Source: Saccharospirillum sp. (lineage in GTDB: Bacteria > Pseudomonadota > Gammaproteobacteria > Pseudomonadales > Natronospirillaceae). Taken from it: a stretch of 64,000 nt of DNA. The notes beneath the pieces were generated by a model. The model was not told the DNA's origin and ran no database searches. It saw nothing but the letters and a program-made list of their open reading frames with translations. The position numbers and the translations under genes were made by a program. Shown here one piece after another: positions 1 to 6,850 of this stretch; the stretch's first letter is position 1; each line of letters starts with the position of its first letter. The stretch covers positions 2,480,001 through 2,544,000 of the forward strand of contig JAGYIL010000001.1 of assembly GCA_018402545.1 (NCBI GenBank). The letters run 5' to 3'.

Positions 1-2
1 GG

Positions 3-1850
3 CAACTTCACCCGCTGACCCTGCACTACCGCCCGGTGCGGACGAAAGACTGGCTGGCAGAGCTAATGGGGGTCATCGACGAGGCCCGACGCCAGTGTGA
101 CGACCATATTCTGGTCTTTCTGCCGGGTCTGCGCGACATTGAAAGCGTCAACCAGCGATTGCCGGCCGATTGCATCAGCTACATCGTCCACAGCCAGGTG
201 AACAACGACGATCTGATCGATCAGCTTCGCTCCAGTAACGCCGCCGTGATTCTCAGCACCAACCTGGCAGAAAGCAGCGTAACACTGCCCGGTGTGCGCT
301 GCGTAGTCGACCTGGGCCGTGAACGCCATGCCCGGGTAGATACACACACCGATCTGACTGAACTGGTCACCCGGCGTATCAGTAAATCCAGTGCTGATCA
401 GCGAGCCGGTCGTGCGGCCCGGGAGGGGCCTGGCCTGTGTTTCAGACTCTGGTCAGAAACCGAACACAATGCCCTGGCGCCCGATCAACCCGCCGAGATC
501 ACCCAGGCCGACCTTAAGCCGTTGGTGTTGAACCTCGCCGACTGGGGGCTGCTGCGCCAGGATGCCTTCTGGCTGACGCCACCAAACCCGGGTCGCTGGC
601 AAGTCGCGCTGAATCAGCTTCACGCCTGGCAGGCCATAGACACCACAGGCACACAACTGACCGATCATGGCCGAACACTGATCAGTGTCGGGCTTCCCCC
701 GGCGCTGGCACACCTGGTCAGCCTGGCCATCGACGCTGGTCTGGTCAGCGACGCCCTGTGGTTTGCCGCCCTGATGAGCCTGGATCAGCCTTTGCCTGAG
801 CCGGTGCGAGACTCATTTTCCAGTTTGGTCGCGAAGGGCGATGCACGCCTGAAACAGGAAACCCGGCGACTGGCCCGATCACTGGGTGTAACGCTCAACA
901 ATCAGACAGACTTCCTCCCCGATGCCTTACTGATCAGGGCGTTTCCGCAACGCCTGGTCCGGGTAGATTCAGACGGAAACGCCAGACTGGCAACCGGCCG
1001 GCAAGTTCGGAGCCGGGAACAAGACCCCAAACCCGGCTGGTATCTGCTGATACACGGCCAGGACCAGAGCGGCAGCATTTTGGCCCATGCTTTATGGCCG
1101 CTGGATGAAGCGGCCATCGAAGCCGCATTGCCTGAAACGGAAACCGTACGCTACCGGCCCGACCAGGACCGGTTTGAAGCCGAGCAACGTCGCGGTGCCT
1201 TTGTGATGTCTACCCGGCCCACCCGATCGGACGCACGCCAAAAAGTAGAAGCCTGGCGTCAGTGTCTGATTCAGACACCTGTCAGGCAGTGGCCTGGCAC
1301 TGAATCGCTCGGTTACTGGATCGATCGCTATCAGTTGGTACACCACCACCTGCCGGACGACTGGCCCGAACTGCCGGCTCCCGAGGTGCTGGTGCGCTGG
1401 GCGGAACCTTATTTGAGCGCACTGACGCGTCTGTCGGGGCTCAACACCCCCGAGGTACTCAACGCCTGGGTCGGTTACGACAATGTGCAACACTTGCATC
1501 GACTTTGCCCGTCTCACTGGACAGCGCCCTCCGGCCGGGCGGTTCCGCTGGTCTACGACGCGGATACCGGCCGGGTGTCAGCTGATCTGAAGTTGCAGGA
1601 AGCCTTTGGTTTATCGGAGACACCCAGGCTGGTTGGCGGCAAATTGACGCTGACGCTTAATCTGCAAGCGCCCAACGGGCGCACCCTGGCCAGTGTCATC
1701 GATTTGCCACATTTCTGGGCTAGCGTTTACCCTGAGATCCGCAAGGAAATGCGTGGCCGCTATAACAAACACCCCTGGCCAAGCGACCCGATGGATGCGC
1801 AGGCAACACAGGCCACCAACCGCCAACTGGCCAGACAACGCACATCATAA
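3..1850 (+). CDS. hrpB: ATP-dependent helicase HrpB, 3' part
   Basis: The frame is open to the left edge, so the N-terminal DExH ATPase lobe lies outside the window. What remains is the second helicase lobe and the HrpB-specific C-terminal region. Visible motifs are LVFLPGLRDIE, the STNLAESSVTLPGV strand and the motif VI-like QRAGRAAREGPG that contacts ATP. The C-terminus carries the family-typical KEMRGRYNKHPWPSDP stretch. HrpB is a DEAH-box RNA helicase-like protein whose cellular substrate is poorly defined. dgkA follows 18 bases downstream on the same strand, so co-transcription is likely. Family assignment is secure; the function is inferred from the family. Confidence 0.93.
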   Translation, partial: QLHPLTLHYRPVRTKDWLAELMGVIDEARRQCDDHILVFLPGLRDIESVNQRLPADCISYIVHSQVNNDDLIDQLRSSNAAVILSTNLAESSVTLPGVRCVVDLGRERHARVDTHTDLTELVTRRISKSSADQRAGRAAREGPGLCFRLWSETEHNALAPDQPAEITQADLKPLVLNLADWGLLRQDAFWLTPPNPGRWQVALNQLHAWQAIDTTGTQLTDHGRTLISVGLPPALAHLVSLAIDAGLVSDALWFAALMSLDQPLPEPVRDSFSSLVAKGDARLKQETRRLARSLGVTLNNQTDFLPDALLIRAFPQRLVRVDSDGNARLATGRQVRSREQDPKPGWYLLIHGQDQSGSILAHALWPLDEAAIEAALPETETVRYRPDQDRFEAEQRRGAFVMSTRPTRSDARQKVEAWRQCLIQTPVRQWPGTESLGYWIDRYQLVHHHLPDDWPELPAPEVLVRWAEPYLSALTRLSGLNTPEVLNAWVGYDNVQHLHRLCPSHWTAPSGRAVPLVYDADTGRVSADLKLQEAFGLSETPRLVGGKLTLTLNLQAPNGRTLASVIDLPHFWASVYPEIRKEMRGRYNKHPWPSDPMDAQATQATNRQLARQRTS

Positions 1851-1868
1851 CGAGGCTAACACCACTTC

Positions 1869-2273
1869 ATGGATTCCTATTCGCGCATCAGGGAACTTCG
1901 CAACCTGCCCGCCAGAGGCTTGCAACGCTGGATCAATGCTACCCGCTACAGCTGGCAGGGGTTGCGCAGTGCGGTAAAGCACGAGGAGGCTTTCCGGCAG
2001 GAAACCATCGCTTTGTTTATCGGCGTACCCGCCGCTCTATGGATAGCGACCACCCTGTGGCAGGCGGCCATTCTCATTGCGTCGCTGCTGCTGATTATGG
2101 TCGTTGAGATGATCAATAGCGCGCTTGAAGCCCTGGTTGACCGGGTCAGTACGGATTTTCACGAATTGTCGGGACGCACCAAGGACATGGGCTCCGCTGC
2201 GGTATTGCTGACGATCTTTATTGCCGTGGTTGTCTGGGGTGCCGCTATCTGGCAAAAATGGCTGGCGGGCTGA
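1869..2273 (+). CDS. dgkA: diacylglycerol kinase
   Basis: 134 residues, close to the small trimeric DgkA (about 122 in E. coli). It is an inner-membrane enzyme that phosphorylates diacylglycerol to phosphatidic acid, recycling lipid from membrane-derived oligosaccharide synthesis. The N-terminal amphipathic part is followed by three predicted membrane helices (about 46-62, 66-84 and 108-126). The family signature EMINSALEALVDRVS lies at 80-94, followed by HELSGRTKDMGSAAV, which carries active-site Glu and Asn residues. It starts 18 bases after hrpB. A slightly long N-terminus is the only difference from the usual length. Confidence 0.95.
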   Translation: MDSYSRIRELRNLPARGLQRWINATRYSWQGLRSAVKHEEAFRQETIALFIGVPAALWIATTLWQAAILIASLLLIMVVEMINSALEALVDRVSTDFHELSGRTKDMGSAAVLLTIFIAVVVWGAAIWQKWLAG

Positions 2274-2322
2274 TCCGGTTCACATCCGACCATTCAGCTG
2301 CTTAAGCCAGTCATGGGGTCTG

Positions 2323-2724
2323 TCAGAAATCACTGAACGCCTGATAAGGCCAAATCTGCGCCGGGCGGTCTTCAACCCGTTCAATCAGCCCGTATTCGGC
2401 TTCAAGTCGCGCCATGATGGTCATCGCCAGTTCAAATTCTGCCTGCTCGCCTATGTCTTCACCGGTAATGGCAAAGCACAGCTTCCGGTTAGACCGCATA
2501 AAGCCGCGCGTCGTTATTGCTTCCGTATTAAAACGCTGAATAAAGCTCTTGATGGGTTCGCACTGGGCATCAGGTGCCTGATTGAGTGTCAGGTTCCAGA
2601 CACGCTCCCAGCAACGGGCAGCGAGACGGATTCGGGGCGGCAGTGGCGGCAGCTCGCTAGAGCTGTACCGGGGTGCGTGCAGTCTGCTGACATTGGCATC
2701 GAGTCTGGGTTTTGCTTCGGTCAT
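2323..2724 (-). CDS. conserved-looking hypothetical protein
   Basis: A 133-residue soluble protein, Arg- and Glu-rich, with no signal peptide or membrane segment. I do not recognise the family. It is convergent with dgkA, with 49 bases between the stops. A purine-rich AGGG lies upstream of the ATG. Its composition is ordinary for a real protein, and a longer frame on the other strand (2221-2871) is Cys/Arg/Pro-rich and looks like a shadow. The 272 bases upstream of it (2725-2996) hold no gene; the only structure seen there is a short hairpin TACCCC-TTG-GGGGTA at 2770-2784. Confidence 0.6.
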   Translation of the reverse strand: MTEAKPRLDANVSRLHAPRYSSSELPPLPPRIRLAARCWERVWNLTLNQAPDAQCEPIKSFIQRFNTEAITTRGFMRSNRKLCFAITGEDIGEQAEFELAMTIMARLEAEYGLIERVEDRPAQIWPYQAFSDF

Positions 2725-2996
2725 GTTCGCCCTGTCTGGTCAGTCGAATGGTACTGTATAGCGACCGCGTACCCCTTGGGGGTAGACAGCCTGCCTGGTA
2801 CACCTCGTCTTTCCGTGACTTGCAACGCTGAAAATTGTAGTGGTCTTACCGGTCATCTTCTCCCTGACTAAAAAGTAACCTATACACTTTCACAGCAAAG
2901 TCAATTCCCCTGCCCTCAAACTGTGCTTCACAACGCAGTTAAAACGCAGGTTACGGCCATGGTCGTCAAAATAACGTCGGCTTTCAACTCCGCTGG

Positions 2997-3308
2997 CTAT
3001 TCGCAATAGAGCTTGTGCATCAGCCCAATAACCTGCTCTGCCTCGTCGCTGGCGATGCGGTAATAGACTGTTTGTGCCTGTTTGCGCACTTTCACCAGGT
3101 TATCGCGGCGCAATCGCGCCAGGTGCTGCGATAACGCCGACTGACTCAGGTCGATGCGCTGATTCAGCTCGGAAACGGATTTTTCACCGTCGAGCAGATT
3201 GCACAGAATCAGCAAGCGGCATTCATTGCTTAATGCCTTCAGCAGCACAGAGGCATCGTGTACGTTCTGCTCCATGTCATCAACGACCCGTTGCTTCCCG
3301 GTGGCCAT
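2997..3308 (-). CDS. ArsR-family repressor of the BigR/SqrR/YgaV (persulfide-sensing) type
   Basis: 103 residues with a winged helix-turn-helix (recognition region SELNQRIDLSQSALSQHLARL, about 46-66). It does not have the metal-binding Cys pair of ArsR/SmtB. Instead it has a Cys in LLILCNLLDGEKSV (Cys36) and a Cys at the very C-terminus (LYCE, Cys102). That spacing of 66 matches the two redox Cys of BigR/SqrR, which form a disulfide or tetrasulfide link when cells meet hydrogen sulfide or persulfide and then release DNA. A third Cys (30) is extra. The start is set by AAGGAG 9 bases upstream of the ATG. No sulfide-oxidation gene (sqr, pdo) is adjacent, so the target is unknown. Confidence 0.85.
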   Translation of the reverse strand: MATGKQRVVDDMEQNVHDASVLLKALSNECRLLILCNLLDGEKSVSELNQRIDLSQSALSQHLARLRRDNLVKVRKQAQTVYYRIASDEAEQVIGLMHKLYCE

Positions 3309-3491
3309 TGCATCGCGCTCCTTGGTTAGGTGAACGCAAATGATAAACGACTACCCGCTACTTTCTCTACCGGTAACTGTTCTTTTTTCCCTCTCGACAG
3401 CGCCCAGCCAGCGTACAGGCCACCGGTTGAATCTTGGCAAGCAACACGCATTGCATTACCCTGCCGACCATTCCGATTGACAGGTACCCCC

Positions 3492-3935
3492 ATGACCGAC
3501 GCCCTACCCCTCCGGCCCGCAGGACTGATCCGCCTGATTGGCAGCCTGATTTACGACTGGCTGGTGCTACTGGGCGTGCTGATGTTGCTGGGCTTTGTGG
3601 CTGTTGCGCTCAACAAACTCCTGACCGGTGCTGATGCCATTGCCCCCGGCAACCCCCTGTTCATACTCTGGAACCTGTTGATCATCTATTTCTATTTTGC
3701 CGGGTTCTGGGTCACCAAAACCCAGACCGTTGGCATGCGCGCCTGGCGCATTCACCTGGCCTCAACCAATAACCGGCCACTGGGCTGGATGCACGCCACC
3801 CTGAGGCTACTGGCAGCCATTCCCGCCTGGGGACTGGCCGGCATGGGCGTCTTCTGGCGCTACACCAATCCGGAACGAACCGGCTGGCAGGATCAGGCAA
3901 GCTGGACTCAGATCTACTATCGGCCCAAACGCTGA
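3492..3935 (+). CDS. RDD family membrane protein
   Basis: 147 residues starting at MTDALPLRPAG; an earlier in-frame start at 3330 would add an unlikely hydrophilic leader. The RDD pattern is visible as R13..D20 in the first helix (RLIGSLIYDWLVLLG) with two or three further hydrophobic segments and a conserved Trp/Gly-rich end. RDD proteins are small inner-membrane proteins, some implicated in ion transport; the substrate here cannot be told. pepA follows in the same direction after 162 bases. Confidence 0.85.
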   Translation: MTDALPLRPAGLIRLIGSLIYDWLVLLGVLMLLGFVAVALNKLLTGADAIAPGNPLFILWNLLIIYFYFAGFWVTKTQTVGMRAWRIHLASTNNRPLGWMHATLRLLAAIPAWGLAGMGVFWRYTNPERTGWQDQASWTQIYYRPKR

Positions 3936-3993
3936 CCGATCAGCGTTCGCCTCTGCTGACACCTCAAAGGCAAAGAATTTTGCCTGTGCACCG

Positions 3994-4007
3994 TGGCAGC
4001 GCTGCCA
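3994..4007. promoter_or_regulatory. perfect 14-bp palindrome upstream of pepA
   Basis: TGGCAGCGCTGCCA is a perfect dyad 91 bases upstream of the pepA start. It could be a repressor operator or simply a structured leader. No U-run follows, so it is not an intrinsic terminator for the RDD gene. Confidence 0.4.
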
Positions 4008-4097
4008 AGTAGTGGCTCCATTGGCTATCATGAAGCTACGAACCGGGCTGCTACCCGGTCAATTCCAATGTTCACCGCTTATTAGGTTGGAGACATC

Positions 4098-5573
4098 ATG
4101 CAATTTACCGTTTCATCCGCCGCACTCGGCGCTACCAACACTGACGCCCTGGTTATTTTCCATTTTGAAGACACAGACAGCGCCGCCCTGACCGCGCTGA
4201 CCGAAACGCACCCCAAGCTGATACAGTCGCTGCGCGACGCCAAGCTGCTGTCCGCCAAAACCGGACAGGTCACTCCGCTGCTCGGTCACACCGATCTGCC
4301 GGCTGGCCAGGTCTTCGTTATCGGCGCTGGCAAACAGGCTGATTTCCGTGAAAACCAGTTCATTAAAGTCATTAAAGCGGCCATCAGCACGTTAAAAGGC
4401 ACCCAGGCAAAAACCGCCAGCATCGCCCTCGACGACATTCAGGTCGCTGGCCGCACCCTGCCCTGGACGGCCCAGAAAGCAACCGAGGTCATTCTGACCG
4501 GCCTGTACCAGTACGACACCACCAAATCCAAAAAAGCCGATGCCAGCACCCTGACAGCGCTGACCTTCCTGAGTAAAGACGATACCCTCGAAGCACCGGT
4601 TCGCACCGGCAAGGCCCTGGCTCATGGCGTCAACGTTGCCCGCGAGCTGGGCAACCTGCCCGCCAACATCTGCAACCCCCAATACCTGGCAGAGCAGGCC
4701 CAGAACCTGGCCGATGCCTACGATGAAATCAGCGTCGAGATTCTCAGCCAGAAAGAAATGGAAGCGCTCGGCATGGGTTCCTTCCTGGCCGTAACCCAGG
4801 GCAGTGCCAACCCACCCTACGTTCTGGTGATGAAATACCAGGGCGCGGCTGCCAGTGAGAAACCCCACGTTCTGGTCGGCAAGGGCCTGACCTTCGACAC
4901 CGGCGGCATTTCGATCAAACCGGCCCAGGGCATGGAAGACATGAAATTTGACATGCTGGGCGCCGCCTCGGTGTTTGGCACCCTGAACACCATTGCCGAA
5001 CTGAAACCGGCACTCAACGTCATTGGCGTTGTAGCCGCCGCCGAAAACATGTGCTCGGGCACTGCCACCCGCCCGGGCGACGTGGTCAGCAGCATGTCGG
5101 GCAAGACCATCGAGATCATCAACACCGACGCCGAAGGCCGTCTGGTACTCTGCGATGCCCTGACCTACGTTGAACGCTTCGACCCGGCCAGCGTCGTCGA
5201 CATCGCTACCCTGACCGGCGCCATCGTCATCGGCCTGGGCCACCACCCGCTGGCGGTCTACGCCAACGACGACAGCCTGCAACAGGAGCTGGTCAGCGCC
5301 GGCACCACGGCCTGGGACCGCGGCTGGCCAATGCCCCTGTGGGACGACTACCGCGACGAACTCGACAGCCCCTACGCCGACCTGCGCAACATCGGCCAGG
5401 GTCGAGCCGGCGGCTCCATCACCGCTGCGGTCTTCCTCTCCCAGTTCACCGAAAAATACAAGTGGGCCCACCTAGACATCGCCGGCGCCGGCTGGACCTC
5501 TGCCAAAGAGGGAGCAACCGGCCGCCCGGTAGGCCTGCTAACCCACTATTTGCTCAGCCAGCTGAGCCATTGA
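4098..5573 (+). CDS. pepA: leucyl aminopeptidase (M17)
   Basis: 491 residues, near the usual 500. It is a cytosolic hexameric metallo-aminopeptidase that removes N-terminal residues, and in E. coli also a DNA-binding accessory factor. The C-terminal catalytic half shows VGKGLTFDTGG with metal/substrate Lys262, the DMKFDMLGAA helix, and the family signature NTDAEGR at 342-348 with Asp and Glu ligands and the catalytic Arg. The GAGWT...GATGRPVGLL tail is typical. The ATG is preceded by a GGTTGGAGA ribosome site. The pepA-holC-unknown-valS order matches that known from Pseudomonas. Confidence 0.97.
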   Translation: MQFTVSSAALGATNTDALVIFHFEDTDSAALTALTETHPKLIQSLRDAKLLSAKTGQVTPLLGHTDLPAGQVFVIGAGKQADFRENQFIKVIKAAISTLKGTQAKTASIALDDIQVAGRTLPWTAQKATEVILTGLYQYDTTKSKKADASTLTALTFLSKDDTLEAPVRTGKALAHGVNVARELGNLPANICNPQYLAEQAQNLADAYDEISVEILSQKEMEALGMGSFLAVTQGSANPPYVLVMKYQGAAASEKPHVLVGKGLTFDTGGISIKPAQGMEDMKFDMLGAASVFGTLNTIAELKPALNVIGVVAAAENMCSGTATRPGDVVSSMSGKTIEIINTDAEGRLVLCDALTYVERFDPASVVDIATLTGAIVIGLGHHPLAVYANDDSLQQELVSAGTTAWDRGWPMPLWDDYRDELDSPYADLRNIGQGRAGGSITAAVFLSQFTEKYKWAHLDIAGAGWTSAKEGATGRPVGLLTHYLLSQLSH

Positions 5574-5604
5574 CCTGGGGGGTTACTCAAGAAGTGGCCC
5601 TGGC

Positions 5605-5701
5605 CCGCGTCGGCCACCGGCGATGTCTCTGCGAGGTCGGCGTGAATCCGTCCATGGAGCCTAGGCCGACCCCACAGGGGCATACCCGGTATCCGACGCG
5701 G
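5605..5701. repeat. palindromic intergenic element, copy H (degenerate)
   Basis: Between pepA and holC. The two 36-base arms (from CCGCGTCGG at 5605 to CCGACGCGG ending at 5701) align without gaps, with about 27 positions complementary. The core contains GGCGTGAATCC and GTCCATGGAGCCTAGGCC, matching the core of the other copies, but the second inner hairpin is missing. It is the most decayed of the clear copies. Confidence 0.75.
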
Positions 5702-5777
5702 TCCAATGGCTGTATCTCTCTTCCTGCTGCCAGCCGCTTTAGGTACCATGGCGTTTTCGCGCTGATGAACCCGACTC

Positions 5778-6206
5778 ATGACCCAGGTAGATTTCCATAT
5801 TGTTCCGGTGCTGCAAGCCGCCGACCGCTATGCCTATGCCGCGCGTCTGGTCAATAAAGCGCGCAGTCACCGGCACCGTGTACTGCTGGCTGTGGATGAT
5901 GAAGCCATGGCCCGGTCCGTCAGCGAAGTGCTTTGGTCGACGCCGGTTGAAAGTTTTCTGGCGCACAGCTTGCTCGTAGGCAGCGACGATGATGTGCAGA
6001 TTGGCTGGCACGCAGAGCCGGGCCAGCATCATGATGTTCTGATCAATCTGGCCGCTGAGATTCCGGAGTATTTTTCCCGGTTCGAGCGCGTCTTTGAAGT
6101 AGTCAGCCAGGACCCTGCCGTCCTTAACGCCACCCGGTCGCACTACAAGTTCTATCAGGACCGGGGCTATCCGCTGAAGCGGCACGACCTGCGAGACAGG
6201 GTATAA
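5778..6206 (+). CDS. holC: DNA polymerase III chi subunit
   Basis: 142 residues (E. coli 147). Chi links the clamp-loader psi subunit to single-strand binding protein during replication. The pattern TQVDFHIVPVLQAADRYAYAARLVNKARSHRHRVLL, the conserved VDDEAMARSVSEVLW and the C-terminal YKFYQDRGYPLKRHDLR are typical of HolC. It sits between pepA and a conserved unknown directly abutting valS, the arrangement known in pseudomonads. The stop TAA is immediately followed by the ATG of the next gene. Confidence 0.93.
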   Translation: MTQVDFHIVPVLQAADRYAYAARLVNKARSHRHRVLLAVDDEAMARSVSEVLWSTPVESFLAHSLLVGSDDDVQIGWHAEPGQHHDVLINLAAEIPEYFSRFERVFEVVSQDPAVLNATRSHYKFYQDRGYPLKRHDLRDRV

Positions 6207-6749
6207 ATGGATCAGAAGGATTCCAAACAAAGCCTGCTGCAGGATCTGGAAGACATTCGCCAGAGCCTCGACCGGGTTGCCCGGTCGGAATCGCAGATTC
6301 CGTTGCTCGACGAAATCGTCGACAAACGCAGCCCCACGCACGTCAACCCGGACAACCCTTTTCTGTCGAGTCAGTCGCTGTCCGAGCTGATTCGCATCCG
6401 CAATGAAGCCGAAGCCCGGGCGGCCGAGGAGCTGGCGTCACTGGCACCGCTGCGACCGATCACTGAAATTGTTCGCAAAGAGCAAACCCCGCCACCGGTC
6501 GAAGAGCCACCCAAGCCACCCCCGGGGCCGGATCCCGAACAGGTGCTGGCACAACTGGAAACCGTCTTCGATCACTGGATTGAGGATACCGTGGCGGACT
6601 ATCTGAAGCTGTTTGAACGCGACTTGCGCAACCGGCTGCAGCAGGATTTCCGGTCACTGGTCAGCCAGTGGTATGAAGACAACGACTTGCCCCTGCCAGA
6701 GTCTTTCAAACGCGACGACAGCGAAGACCCAGCCACGCCAGACGATTAG
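6207..6749 (+). CDS. conserved hypothetical protein of the holC-valS interval
   Basis: 180 residues. The ATG directly follows the holC stop, with no gap. The N-terminal half is acidic with a heptad-like helix (SLLQDLEDIRQSLDR) and a short VNPDNPFLSSQSL motif; the middle is Pro-rich (about 90-112, PPPVEEPPKPPPGPDPE); the end is another acidic/amphipathic helical region (about 115-165). No catalytic motif is seen. A gene at this place is known in Pseudomonas (between holC and valS), without known function. A polymerase or clamp-loader link is only suggested by position. Confidence 0.85.
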   Translation: MDQKDSKQSLLQDLEDIRQSLDRVARSESQIPLLDEIVDKRSPTHVNPDNPFLSSQSLSELIRIRNEAEARAAEELASLAPLRPITEIVRKEQTPPPVEEPPKPPPGPDPEQVLAQLETVFDHWIEDTVADYLKLFERDLRNRLQQDFRSLVSQWYEDNDLPLPESFKRDDSEDPATPDD

Positions 6750-6774
6750 TTTCGCACCTCTGACCATGTATAAT
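6746..6774 (+). promoter_or_regulatory. candidate sigma70 promoter for valS
   Basis: A perfect TATAAT (6769-6774) lies 17 bases after TTAGTT (6746-6751, weak -35). It is 76 bases upstream of the valS ATG. It overlaps the stop of the previous gene, so valS could be transcribed both from here and by read-through. Confidence 0.5.
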
Positions 6775-6791
6775 GGCAAGCATCAGACTCC

Positions 6792-6820
6792 GGGGCCTAA
6801 CGACAATTGCCCCTTTTTTT
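6792..6820 (+). terminator. hairpin plus T-run in the valS leader
   Basis: GGGGC (6792-6796) and GCCCC (6809-6813) form a short GC stem with a 12-base loop, followed by seven T residues. It lies between the candidate TATAAT and valS. It could end holC-operon transcripts or attenuate valS; the stem is short and the loop large, so the call is weak. Confidence 0.4.
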
Positions 6821-6850
6821 CACCGTCAGCCAAGCGAGTTAAGAGCCCTC

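Noticed and set aside
2221-2871. A 216-residue plus-strand open frame
   Set aside because: Overlaps the end of dgkA and lies antisense to the hypothetical minus-strand gene; rich in Cys/Arg/Pro and without a domain.
4392-5471. A 359-residue open frame on the minus strand
   Set aside because: It lies wholly inside pepA, is Gly/Val/Ala-rich, and has no recognisable motif; a shadow of a GC-rich gene.
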